Part shown: one piece after another, positions 40,686-48,973 of the stretch
Layout of the letters: each line of letters begins with the position of its first letter
Numbering within the stretch: position 1 is the first letter of the stretch
Source of the DNA: Streptomyces sp. R33
Lineage (GTDB): Bacteria > Actinomycetota > Actinomycetes > Streptomycetales > Streptomycetaceae
NCBI RefSeq assembly: GCF_041200175.1
Contig: NZ_CP165727.1
Location: forward strand, 3,695,501-3,759,500
Direction: 5' to 3'
DNA length: 64,000 bases
The notes under the pieces: generated by a model
Seen by the model: only the letters and a program-made list of their open reading frames with translations
The model's database searches: none
What the model was told of the DNA's origin: nothing
Program-made: the position numbers and the translations under genes

Positions 40686-41992
40686 GCTGCGTTCGCCGCC
40701 CTCTCCATCTCCAGCTCGACTTCCGTGCCGCCGTCGGGCGCGGACCGCAGCCGTGCGGTCCCGCCGTTGCGCTGCATCCGGCCGATGATCGATTCTCGTA
40801 CGCCCATGCGGTCGTCCGGTACCGCGTCGATGTCGAAGCCCGGTCCGCGGTCCCGTACGGACACGAACACCGTCAGCCCCTCCACCTCGGCGTACACCTG
40901 CACCGGCCCTCCCTCGCCACCGTACTTGGCGGCGTTGACCATCGCCTCGCGCGCGGCCTGGATCTGTGCGGCGAGCTTCTCGTCCAGCGGGCAGTCGCCG
41001 ACCACCACCACCTCGATGGGGACGCCGTGGTGGTCCTCCACCTCGGCGGCCGTCTTCTTGACGGCCTCCGCGAGGGTGGCCGGCTCCTCGGCCTCGTCCT
41101 TGCCGGTGCCCTCCGGCTTGTACAGCCAGTTCCGCAGCTCCCGCTCCTGGGCGCGGGCGAGCCGCCGCACCTCGCCCACGTCCTCCGCGTTGCGCTGGAT
41201 CAGGGTGAGCGTGTGCAGCACCGAGTCGTGCACGTGGGCGGCGACCTCGGCGCGCTCCTGGGCCCGGATGCGCATCAGGCGCTCCTCGGAGAGGTCCTGG
41301 GTCATCCGGATCAGCCAGGGCCCGGCGAGCAGGGCGATGCCGACGAGGACGGCGAGCGCTGCGGTCAGGACGTTGCCGAGCTGCGCCGCGGAGCCGCGTA
41401 CGACGATGAAGACGGTCAGGCCCACGCCGACCAGTGCGACCCCGGCGAACCCGCGGGCCACCTGCAGGAGGCGGGCGTTGCGCCCGCCGGCGGCGCCCCA
41501 GTGGGCGCGGCGGGCGTTGTCGGCCTGCCGCCATACGAGGACCACACCGGCGCCGACCAGCAGCGTCGGCCAGACGTAACGCCCGGACGCGCCCCCGACC
41601 TGGACCTTCGATATGAAGATCCCGGCGCCGATGCACAGGGCGATGAGCGCGGTGATCTGTCCCTTGTCGGGCTTGCGCAGGCGCCGGCTGCCGTCGGGGA
41701 GCGTCTCGAAGAAGGAGCGGTGGCCGGTGCGCCCGCCGACGCCCAGCGGTACGAAGACCCAGAACGCGGCGTAGAGCAGCACGCCCAGCCCGTCGCCCCA
41801 CATGAACAGGCCGAGGAAGGCGAGCCGGACCCAGACGACGGGCAGCCCGAGGTGCCCGGCGAGACCGCGCGCGACACCGCCGAGCATCCGGCCGTCGGCG
41901 CTGCGGTAGAGCTTGCGCTGCGGCGGTTCGTCGGGTTCTGCTGCGTGCGGCGGGCGGGGGGCGGCGGAGACGGGCATGTTCCCGATGGTCAC
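40682..41992 (-). CDS. histidine kinase with N-terminal PspC domain
   Basis: 436 residues. Residues 25-90 are a PspC domain (KLYRSADGRMLGGVARGLAGHLGL, then WVRLAFLGLF), followed by helices at about 112-130, 142-155 and 180-225, a HisKA_3 domain with the phospho-accepting His 255 in AHVHDSVLHTL, and a HATPase with NAAKYGGEGGPVQV and DRGPGFDIDAVP. This is an envelope-stress sensor with the PspC fused as sensor domain. GTG 41992 or ATG 41977 may be the start; both have weak ribosome sites. Confidence 0.93.
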   Translation of the reverse strand: MTIGNMPVSAAPRPPHAAEPDEPPQRKLYRSADGRMLGGVARGLAGHLGLPVVWVRLAFLGLFMWGDGLGVLLYAAFWVFVPLGVGGRTGHRSFFETLPDGSRRLRKPDKGQITALIALCIGAGIFISKVQVGGASGRYVWPTLLVGAGVVLVWRQADNARRAHWGAAGGRNARLLQVARGFAGVALVGVGLTVFIVVRGSAAQLGNVLTAALAVLVGIALLAGPWLIRMTQDLSEERLMRIRAQERAEVAAHVHDSVLHTLTLIQRNAEDVGEVRRLARAQERELRNWLYKPEGTGKDEAEEPATLAEAVKKTAAEVEDHHGVPIEVVVVGDCPLDEKLAAQIQAAREAMVNAAKYGGEGGPVQVYAEVEGLTVFVSVRDRGPGFDIDAVPDDRMGVRESIIGRMQRNGGTARLRSAPDGGTEVELEMERAANAA

Positions 41993-42021
41993 ACGCGCGC
42001 GGCACGCGTGGCATCAGGGCG

Positions 42022-42044
42022 TCCCCCCAGTTCTGTAGGGGGGA
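42022..42044. promoter_or_regulatory. C6/G6 inverted repeat in the kinase/PspC divergent region
   Basis: TCCCCCC (42022-42028) and GGGGGGA (42038-42044) pair around AGTTCTGTA. Sits roughly midway between the divergent starts at 41992 and 42109. A candidate site for the response regulator. Confidence 0.4.
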
Positions 42045-42108
42045 TATCAGGGTTGTGCCAGGGTCGGGCCCGGTGCCGCGGGGCGCGGCGGCCGGTCACC
42101 ATGGATCC

Positions 42109-43431
42109 ATGACCAAGCACGACTCCCCGCCGTCGCCGGCCGCTGCCGGCGCGGCACCGCCGCCGGGCGCAGCCGACCGGCCGCCCCTGCGCCGCAGCAA
42201 GCGCGACAAGGTCCTCGCGGGCGTGTGCGGCGGCCTCGGCCGGTACTTCGACCTGGACCCGGCGATCTTCCGGATCGTCCTGGGCGTCCTCGCGGTCACC
42301 GGCGGCGTCGGCCTGATCTTCTACGGCTTCGCCTGGCTGCTGCTGCCGGTGGAGGGCGAGGACGACAGCGAGGCGAAGAAGCTGCTGACGGGCCGGGTCG
42401 AGGGCGCCACCCTGGCCGCGGTGTTCGCGGCCCTGGTCGGCTGCGCGCTGTTCCTGTCGATGCTGGACAACGGCGGACTGGCCGTGTTCTCCGTGCTGGT
42501 CATCCTGGCCCTCGGCGGGGCCTCGTACTGGTCGCAGCGCCGCCGCGCCGCCGCAGCCCCCGAGGCGGAGCCCCAGGCGGCCCACCGCCCGGGCCCGCCG
42601 GAGACCCAGGCTCCGCCCGTGCCCGGCGCCCCCTCCTGGTGGCGGGACCCGCTGGTCAAGGACGGCACCACGGGCCCCGTCGGGGCCACCGGATACCTGT
42701 GGGGCCCGGACGACTCCGCCGAGGCGGGCGCCGTGCCGGCCACCGCGGGCGGCACGGACGCGGCGGCGCCCGAGCGGGCCGCCGCCCCGCGGGTCCCGCG
42801 CGGCGGCATCGGGGGGCGGGTGTTCGTCCTGGCCCTGCTGGCCGGGGGCGCCGCCACCGCCTCGGTCTGGCAGGGCAGCACCCTCTCGCACGCGCTGCAG
42901 ATCGGGCTCGCCTCGGCCCTTGCGGTCTTCGGTCTCGGCCTCGCGGTCAGTTCGGTCAAGGGCCGCACCGGCTTCGGCACGGTCCTGCTCGCGATGATCA
43001 CCGCGGGGCTGCTCGCCGGGGCCTCCGCGCTGCCCCGCGAGATCGGCACCGACTGGAAGGCCGTGGAATGGCGGCCCGCCGCGGTGGCCGACGTCCAGCC
43101 CGTCTACACGGCGGGCACCGGGCTGGCCACGCTGGACCTGAGCCGGCTGGACGTGCCGAAGGGCACCACCCTGTCCGTACGCGCCACCGCGAGGGCGGGC
43201 CGGCTCAAGGTGATCGTGCCCCGCGAGGTCACCGCGCAGGCCGACGTCTCGGTCAGGCTGGGCGACATCCACATGCCCGGGGAGACCGGTCAGGACGTAC
43301 GCATCAAGAGCGGCGGCGAAACGCAGCAGGCGACCCTGAAGCCGCCCGCCGGCACCGAGGCCGGGGGAACGATCGAGCTGCACCTCAACGCGGGTGTGGG
43401 ACAGGTGGAGGTGGCCCGTGCGGCGTCATGA
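42109..43431 (+). CDS. PspC-domain membrane protein with LiaF-like C-terminal domain
   Basis: 440 residues. Residues 25-95 are a PspC domain (PLRRSKRDKVLAGVCGGLGRYFDLDPAIFRIVLGVLA), followed by two helices, a Pro/Ala-rich loop, two to three helices (about 235-310), and a beta-rich C-terminal domain (LSVRATARAGRLKVIVPREV, then VSVRLGDIHMPG), the layout of LiaF/VraT-type sensors of cell-wall stress. Divergent from the kinase/regulator pair. Its last bases overlap the next small gene by 14 nt. Confidence 0.9.
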   Translation: MTKHDSPPSPAAAGAAPPPGAADRPPLRRSKRDKVLAGVCGGLGRYFDLDPAIFRIVLGVLAVTGGVGLIFYGFAWLLLPVEGEDDSEAKKLLTGRVEGATLAAVFAALVGCALFLSMLDNGGLAVFSVLVILALGGASYWSQRRRAAAAPEAEPQAAHRPGPPETQAPPVPGAPSWWRDPLVKDGTTGPVGATGYLWGPDDSAEAGAVPATAGGTDAAAPERAAAPRVPRGGIGGRVFVLALLAGGAATASVWQGSTLSHALQIGLASALAVFGLGLAVSSVKGRTGFGTVLLAMITAGLLAGASALPREIGTDWKAVEWRPAAVADVQPVYTAGTGLATLDLSRLDVPKGTTLSVRATARAGRLKVIVPREVTAQADVSVRLGDIHMPGETGQDVRIKSGGETQQATLKPPAGTEAGGTIELHLNAGVGQVEVARAAS

Positions 43432-43642
43432 GTTCCAGCCCGGACGGCTGCTCGCCGGCCTGGTCCTGGTGGCCGCGGGCGTGCTGTACCTGCTCGACGC
43501 GACCGGCGAGGCCGACCTGCCCTGGTTCCTGGTCATCCCGATGACGATGGGCGGGCTCTGCCTGGCCGCGCTGGTCGGGACGGTGACCTACGCCGTACGC
43601 CGGGACCGGCGCGACCGGATCACCGAGTCCAGCGACAGGTAG
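43418..43642 (+). CDS. small two-helix membrane protein
   Basis: 74 residues from GTG 43418, inside the 3-prime end of the PspC gene (14-nt overlap, GGAGG upstream). Two helices (RLLAGLVLVAAGVLYLLDA, PWFLVIPMTMGGLCLAALVGTV) with an Arg/Asp-rich tail. Translationally coupled to the PspC protein and presumably part of the same envelope-stress unit. Its last 55 bp are antisense to the DoxX gene. No family recognised. Confidence 0.75.
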   Translation: MRRHEFQPGRLLAGLVLVAAGVLYLLDATGEADLPWFLVIPMTMGGLCLAALVGTVTYAVRRDRRDRITESSDR

Positions 43643-44100
43643 GGCGCACCGGCCAGGATCATCGGGATCCAGGCCATCAGGTAGATCAGGTCGTTGCCGT
43701 AGTAGTAGGGGGACACCTGCCAGGACACCGTGAGCCACAGGCTGAGCGAGATCAGCGCTCCGCCGGTGGCCGCGATCCGGGTCAGCAGGCCGGCCAGGAC
43801 GCCGAGGCCCACCAGGAGTTCCCCGATGGCGAGCACCACGGCGAAGCCGACGGGCGAGAGCAGGGCCCAGTCGACCAGGGCGGGGATCGCGGAGGTGTCG
43901 CGCACGCCGTGCATCTGCTCGCCGATGGAGCCTGGGCCGGAAGCGGACAGGAACGCGGAGTCGGTCAGCTTGTCCAGGCCCGCGTAGACGAAGGTCACGC
44001 CGAGGAAGATCCGCAGCGGCAGCAGGGCGTACCGGGCGGCCTGTTCCCGCAGTCCGGAAGGGCCGGAAGTATCGGCGGAAGGGACATCAGTTCGGGTCAC
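43588..44100 (-). CDS. DoxX-family membrane protein
   Basis: 170 residues with four helices. LPLRIFLGVTFVYAGLDKLTDSAFL and the later WALLSPVGFAVVLAIGELLVGLGVLAGLLTRIAA match DoxX/SURF4-like proteins, linked to quinone or thiol redox balance. GTG 44100 behind ATGGGGC. The gene 3-prime end overlaps the convergent small gene by 55 bp (43588-43642). The C-terminal Arg-rich tail is encoded in the overlap. Confidence 0.88.
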   Translation of the reverse strand: MTRTDVPSADTSGPSGLREQAARYALLPLRIFLGVTFVYAGLDKLTDSAFLSASGPGSIGEQMHGVRDTSAIPALVDWALLSPVGFAVVLAIGELLVGLGVLAGLLTRIAATGGALISLSLWLTVSWQVSPYYYGNDLIYLMAWIPMILAGAPYLSLDSVIRSRRSRRTA

Positions 44101-44118
44101 GCCCCATGTGTACCCCGT

Positions 44119-45384
44119 TCACTCGGCCACGTCGACGGTGCAGCGGTTGGATTCCACTCCGGCGGCCGTGACCACCTGGACCTCGATGCGCCCGGGTTCC
44201 ACTTCCGCCGGGACCGGCACCGTCAGGACCGAGTCCGAGGGGTTGGTGAACCCGCCCGCGACCGGCACCAGCGGCACGTGCACGTGCACCGCCCCGATCC
44301 GTACGACCAGCCGGGCCAGCATCTCCGGCGTCTGCGCCCCCGGCGGTACGAAGCCCACGCCGCGGATCTCGATGTCATCGCCCGGCCGGACGGCCGCGTC
44401 GAGATCGCCCGGCTCCCGTCTGCGGACCACCGACAGGATCAGCGGACGGGTCACCTCCGCGTACTTCGCCGCCAGGTACACCGCCGCCGACAGGGCCACC
44501 AGCATGGCCAGCGCCCACGGCAGCCGCGGCAGCCGGTCCGGGAACCGGGCCATCGACACCGCCGCGAAGGCCAGCACCACCGTGGAGACCAGCACGTACT
44601 GGGCGTCCGGGAAGCTCCCGCGGCCCGCGTCGTCCGTCAGCAGGTCCGCCCCGCGCGGCCGGTCCGCCGGCAGCTTCTGCATCCGCTGGCCCATGATCCT
44701 TACGGTGACCACCCGGCGCACCAGCACCGCCACGGCGGAGGTCAGCGCGACCACCGCCAGCAGCGGCAGCGCCCGCCCCAGCGCCAGCCCCGCGTACAGC
44801 GCCTGCCGCTCGGGCCCGGGCGAGGAGGCCGCCAGCCGCAGCGCGGGCAGCAGCGCGGCGAACGCCGTCAGCACCACCCACGCGCTCGGCACCGCCTTCG
44901 AGGTGGACAGCCGGTTGTCCTCCCCGACCAGCGGGGCGAGCAGCCCGCCGCGCAGCGACTGGGCACGGGCGGCGACCGTGAGCAGCCCGGCCAGGACCAC
45001 CGCCGCGAGCAGCCCGGCGGTACGCGCCGTGGACCAGCCGGTGCCGAGCGCGGTGCCGACCTGTACCAGCAGCAGCACTCCGGCGGCGATCCACACGGCG
45101 AGCACGGCCCGCCGGGAGAACAGGTACAGCCAGGAGTAGCCGGCCTCCCGGCCCCGGTCGGCGACCGTACGGGCCGACAGGGTCAGTTCGTCGGAGACCC
45201 ACTGCCGGGACGCCCCGGCGGACCGGGCCACCGCCGCCGGCAGGCCCTGGCCCGCGGCGAACTCGTCCCTCTTCTCCGTGAACGCGGCGACCGCGCGCCG
45301 GTGCCCCTCCTGCGCGCCGTGCGGGCAGTCGTCGCAGGTGCAGGTGCCGCCGTGGGTGCTTCGGGACATCTCTTGGAGAGCCAC
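44119..45384 (-). CDS. large membrane protein with N-terminal Cys cluster and IPT/TIG-like C-terminal domain
   Basis: 421 residues from GTG 45384 (an ATG at 45369 is possible). The N-terminus has GGTCTCDDCPHG, a CxCxxC cluster that could bind metal; the middle has about eight hydrophobic helices; the final 85 residues resemble an IPT/TIG immunoglobulin-like domain (GDDIEIRGVGFVPPG, then VPAEVEPGRIEVQVVTAAG). The combination is unusual and not a family I recognise. A palindrome (45434-45446) lies 50 bp upstream of the start. Confidence 0.78.
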   Translation of the reverse strand: MALQEMSRSTHGGTCTCDDCPHGAQEGHRRAVAAFTEKRDEFAAGQGLPAAVARSAGASRQWVSDELTLSARTVADRGREAGYSWLYLFSRRAVLAVWIAAGVLLLVQVGTALGTGWSTARTAGLLAAVVLAGLLTVAARAQSLRGGLLAPLVGEDNRLSTSKAVPSAWVVLTAFAALLPALRLAASSPGPERQALYAGLALGRALPLLAVVALTSAVAVLVRRVVTVRIMGQRMQKLPADRPRGADLLTDDAGRGSFPDAQYVLVSTVVLAFAAVSMARFPDRLPRLPWALAMLVALSAAVYLAAKYAEVTRPLILSVVRRREPGDLDAAVRPGDDIEIRGVGFVPPGAQTPEMLARLVVRIGAVHVHVPLVPVAGGFTNPSDSVLTVPVPAEVEPGRIEVQVVTAAGVESNRCTVDVAE

Positions 45385-45433
45385 GTGCGTGCCGCCTCTC
45401 TGAACTACGGTGCAATGCCAGCGAATTGTGCAC

Positions 45434-45446
45434 CACTGCGGCAGTG
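45434..45446. promoter_or_regulatory. palindrome CACTGC-G-GCAGTG
   Basis: Perfect 13-bp odd palindrome, 50 bp upstream of the membrane protein start. The gap 45385-45524 otherwise holds its promoter region. Candidate operator, unassigned. Confidence 0.35.
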
Positions 45447-45524
45447 CTCCGGATTGCGCACGATGTCAGAGCAGGTGATTAACCGTTCATGATGTTGACG
45501 TCACCCGCCCGGCCCAGTCCCGCG

Positions 45525-46292
45525 TCACGGGGCGACGGTCTGCCAGAGGGGCTGGTAGCTGACCCAGGCGGCGAGATCCGTGCCGAACCGCTCCCGCGCC
45601 GCGAGCGCGCTGCGGTGGTCGATCGGCACCGGCTTCCCGGCGGCCCGCGCGATCAGCTGCACCTGCGCCGCGCGCTCCGCCGCGACGAACCACCAGGCCG
45701 CCGCGTCCACCGAGGCGCCGACCGTCAGCAGCCCGCGGTTGCGCAGGACCAGCGCCTTGTACGGGCCCAGGGCGCGGGCGATCCTCCCCGAGTCCTCCGG
45801 CCCGGCGAACCCGTCCAGGAGTGCGTGGTCCTCGTAGAAGGCGCAGGCCTCCTCGCTGATCGGGGCGAGCAGGTCCCCGAGCGCGGCCAGCGCCCTGCCG
45901 TACGGGGCGTGCGTGTGCACCACGGCGACCGCCTCGGGGCGGGCCCGGTGCACGGCCGCGTGCACCGCGAACGCCAGCTCGTTGACCCGCCGCTCCCCCT
46001 GCCGCACGCGCCCGTCCCCGTCGACGAGGAGCAGGTCGTCGGCGGTGAGTGCGGACAGGGCCTGCCCGAAGGGGTTCACCCAGTAGCAGTCCTCGAACTC
46101 CGGGTCCCGCGCGCTGGCATGACCGGCGACCCCCTCCTCGTACCCGAACCGCCCGAACAGCCGCAGCGCCCCGGCCAGCCGCTCCTTGCGGTACGCGCGC
46201 TCCTCGGCCGCGTCGGCGTGGACGGGCGGCAGCGCGAACCGCAGCCGGTCCACGGGGACGGGCGCGGGTACGGGTGCGGGCTGATCCGGCAT
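45525..46292 (-). CDS. class II aldolase/adducin family protein
   Basis: 255 residues from ATG 46292 (AAGGAGGGGG upstream). Motifs seen: GHASARDPEFEDCYWVNPFG, VHTHAPYGRALAALG, EDHALL and a glycine-rich later segment (LVLRNRGLLTVGAS), the metal-binding His-x-His pattern of class II aldolases and related fuculose/ribulose-phosphate enzymes. No Zn-binding Glu is readily assigned, so substrate is unknown. A long stop-free frame extends further upstream but has no coding support. Downstream of guaA and its terminator. Confidence 0.9.
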   Translation of the reverse strand: MPDQPAPVPAPVPVDRLRFALPPVHADAAEERAYRKERLAGALRLFGRFGYEEGVAGHASARDPEFEDCYWVNPFGQALSALTADDLLLVDGDGRVRQGERRVNELAFAVHAAVHRARPEAVAVVHTHAPYGRALAALGDLLAPISEEACAFYEDHALLDGFAGPEDSGRIARALGPYKALVLRNRGLLTVGASVDAAAWWFVAAERAAQVQLIARAAGKPVPIDHRSALAARERFGTDLAAWVSYQPLWQTVAP

Positions 46293-46356
46293 GGCCCCCT
46301 CCTTCGGCTCGCCGCGCAAGGTACCGGCGGCCGCGCCAAGTGGCCATACATGCGGC

Positions 46357-46389
46357 GGAGCCGCCGCTCCCCTGGGGAACGGCGGCTCC
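46357..46389 (-). terminator. guaA terminator
   Basis: Perfect 10-bp outer stem (46357-46366 with 46380-46389) and an inner TCCCC/GGGGA extension, 23 bp downstream of the guaA stop, also upstream of the aldolase start. Confidence 0.85.
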
Positions 46390-46411
46390 GGCTGCGTACG
46401 ACGGGTGGGGA

Positions 46412-48004
46412 CTACTCCCACTCGATGGTGCCCGGGGGCTTGCTGGTGCAGTCGAGGACGACGCGGTTCACGTCCGGCACCTCGTTGGTGATGCGGGTGG
46501 AGATGCGCGCGAGCACCTCGTACGGCATGCGCGTCCAGTCCGCGGTCATCGCGTCCTCGGAGGAGACGGGGCGCAGCACGATCGGGTGGCCGTAGGTGCG
46601 GCCGTCGCCCTGGACGCCGACGCTGCGGACGTCCGCGAGCAGGACGACCGGGCACTGCCAGATCTCGCGGTCCAGGCCGGCCGCGGTCAGCTCGTGGCGG
46701 GCGATGGCGTCGGCCTCGCGGAGCAGGTCCAGGCGGTCCTTGGTGACCTCGCCGACGATGCGGATGCCGAGGCCGGGGCCCGGGAAGGGCTGGCGCTGGA
46801 CGATCTCGTCGGGCAGGCCGAGCTCCTGGCCGACCATCCGGACCTCGTCCTTGAACAGCTGGCGCAGCGGCTCGACGAGCTCGAACTCGATGTCGTCGGG
46901 GAGGCCGCCCACGTTGTGGTGGGACTTGATGTTCGCGGTGCCGGTGCCGCCGCCGGACTCGACGACGTCGGGGTACAGGGTGCCCTGGACGAGGAAGGCG
47001 ACCGCGGGGCCCTCCTCCTGGAGGATCTCCAGCTGGGCCTGCTCGAAGACGCGGATGAACTCGCGACCGATGATCTTCCGCTTGGTCTCCGGGTCGGAGA
47101 CGCCGGCGAGCGCGCTCAGGAAGCGCTCCTGCGCGTCGACGACCTTCAGCTGCACGCCGGTGGCGGCGACGAAGTCCTTCTCGACCTGCTCGGTCTCGCC
47201 CTTGCGCATCAGGCCGTGGTCGACGTACACGCAGGTCAGCTGGGAGCCGATGGCCTTCTGGACGAGGGCAGCGGCGACCGCGGAGTCCACGCCGCCGGAG
47301 AGGCCGCAGATGGCGCGCTTGTCGCCGACCTGCTCGCGGATGGCCGCGATCTGCTCCTCGACGATGTTGCCGGTGGTCCAGGTGGGCTCGAGGCCGGCGC
47401 CGCGGTAGAGGAAGTGCTCGAGGACCTGCTGGCCGTGCGTGGAGTGCATCACCTCGGGGTGGTACTGCACGCCGTACAGCTTCTTCTCGTCGTTCTCGAA
47501 GGCCGCGACCGGGACGACGTTCGTCGACGCGGTGACGGTGAAGCCCTCGGGGGCGGCGGAGCAGGCGTCGCCGTGCGACATCCACACCGACTGGTTCACG
47601 GGGGTGCCCTCGAACAGCGTCGAGCCGGCCTTGGAGACGGCGAGCGGCGTACGGCCGTACTCGCGGGCGCCGGTGTTGTCGACGGTGCCGCCGAGGGTGG
47701 TCGCCATCAGCTGGAAGCCGTAGCACATGCCGAAGACCGGGACCCCGGACTCGAACAGGGCGCGGGCCTCGTCCAGACGCGGGGCACCCTCCTCGTACAC
47801 GGAGGACGGGCCGCCGGAGAGGATGATCGCCTTGGGGTTCTTGGCCAGCATCTCGGCCACGGGCATCGTGCTGGGCACGATCTCGCTGTAGACCCGTGCC
47901 TCGCGGACGCGGCGGGCGATGAGCTGGGCGTACTGGGCGCCGAAGTCGACGACGAGAACCGTGTCCGGGGCGCTGTCGTGGGCGGCGGAGGGTGCTTCTG
48001 GCAC
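46412..48004 (-). CDS. guaA: GMP synthase (glutamine-hydrolysing)
   Basis: 530 residues. N-terminal glutamine amidotransferase with VVDFGAQYAQLIARRVREA, the catalytic Cys in FGMCYGFQLMATTLGG and HPEVMHST; then the ATP-pyrophosphatase with CGLSGGVDSAVAAALVQKAIG and the C-terminal dimerisation domain with QRQPFPGPGLGIRI. Converts XMP to GMP. GTG 48004 follows GGAAGG; a TAGAAT -10-like box is at 48049-48044. Substrate supplied by the IMP made by PurH earlier in the window (through IMP dehydrogenase). Confidence 0.97.
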   Translation of the reverse strand: MPEAPSAAHDSAPDTVLVVDFGAQYAQLIARRVREARVYSEIVPSTMPVAEMLAKNPKAIILSGGPSSVYEEGAPRLDEARALFESGVPVFGMCYGFQLMATTLGGTVDNTGAREYGRTPLAVSKAGSTLFEGTPVNQSVWMSHGDACSAAPEGFTVTASTNVVPVAAFENDEKKLYGVQYHPEVMHSTHGQQVLEHFLYRGAGLEPTWTTGNIVEEQIAAIREQVGDKRAICGLSGGVDSAVAAALVQKAIGSQLTCVYVDHGLMRKGETEQVEKDFVAATGVQLKVVDAQERFLSALAGVSDPETKRKIIGREFIRVFEQAQLEILQEEGPAVAFLVQGTLYPDVVESGGGTGTANIKSHHNVGGLPDDIEFELVEPLRQLFKDEVRMVGQELGLPDEIVQRQPFPGPGLGIRIVGEVTKDRLDLLREADAIARHELTAAGLDREIWQCPVVLLADVRSVGVQGDGRTYGHPIVLRPVSSEDAMTADWTRMPYEVLARISTRITNEVPDVNRVVLDCTSKPPGTIEWE

Positions 48005-48121
48005 GGGGCGGCCTTCCGGCGGAAGAGGGTGGCTGTTTTGTCGATTCTACCGGTGGCGCAGGCCGCCGGTTTGTCGCACCATCCGAGGCCCACGTCACCG
48101 TGACGCCCCGCAACCCAGCCG

Positions 48122-48964
48122 TCACAGCGCCCGCCGCGCCTCCCCGATGACCCGCTGAGCCTCGGCGCCGTAGACGGCGGATTCCCGCAGGGTGTTCCAG
48201 ACCCGGAGGTAGGTCGCGATGCTGCCCGCATCGTCGATCCACAGTTCGGCGTGCCAGTCCTCCACGATCACCAGCCGCTCGTCGTAAATCCAGAACCCGT
48301 TTGCCGGATGGATCTTCAAGGGGGCGGTGAAGGGGACGATACCCAGCTCCACCGTGTCCAGGCCGATGACGCTGAGCAGCCGGTCGAGCTGTGCCGCGAG
48401 CACCGGCGGCGGACAGACGAGGGCGCGCAACGCGCCCTCCCACATCATGATCTGGTGCCGCTTGCCCGAGTCGTAGAGCGCCTCCTGACGGCGCACGCGC
48501 TCCCGCACCGCATCCTCGGTGTCCCGGGGCGACTGCATGAGATCGGCGTGCCGGGTGAAAACGGCACGCGCGTAGTCGGGGGTCTGGAGCATGCCCGCGA
48601 CGAGGCAGTTCTCCCACACGCGCAAGGTGGTGGTGCGGGCGTGCTCGGCGGTGATCGCGTCCTGCACCGGCCGATGCCCGGACGCCAGCTGCCGACGCCA
48701 GGAGCGGACGTGGGATTCGAGACCACCGAGGCGCGCGTGCAGCTCCTCGGTTGCTCCGGGCTGCCCCGTCGCCTCGGCCCATGCCCGCAGGTCCTCGGCG
48801 GTCGCCGTCTGTCGGCCGTTCTCCAGCTTGTACACCTTGGAGTGCACCCAGCCGAGCCGGTCGGCGAGCTGTGTCCCGGTGAGCCGACCGCCGGGCGCCG
48901 AGACCCGCAGGTCCCGGAGCCTGGCGCCGAGGGCGGCGCGCGCCGCCTGGAAGTCTGTGCTCAC
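48122..48964 (-). CDS. XRE-family regulator with DUF5753 domain (WhiJ-like)
   Basis: 280 residues. XRE HTH at residues 8-65 (LGARLRDLRVSAPGGRLTGT, then VHSKVYKLENGR), then a DUF5753 effector-type domain with VPGMLQTPDYAR-like VAGMLQTPDYARAVF and RVRRQEALYDSGKRHQIMMWEGALR, ending WNTLRESAVYGAEAQRVIGEA. The WhiJ/BldB-type class of developmental and stress regulators in Streptomyces. Located 9 nt after the DUF6879-like gene in one operon. GTG 48964 follows a good ribosome site. Confidence 0.92.
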   Translation of the reverse strand: MSTDFQAARAALGARLRDLRVSAPGGRLTGTQLADRLGWVHSKVYKLENGRQTATAEDLRAWAEATGQPGATEELHARLGGLESHVRSWRRQLASGHRPVQDAITAEHARTTTLRVWENCLVAGMLQTPDYARAVFTRHADLMQSPRDTEDAVRERVRRQEALYDSGKRHQIMMWEGALRALVCPPPVLAAQLDRLLSVIGLDTVELGIVPFTAPLKIHPANGFWIYDERLVIVEDWHAELWIDDAGSIATYLRVWNTLRESAVYGAEAQRVIGEARRAL

Positions 48965-48973
48965 CGGTACACG

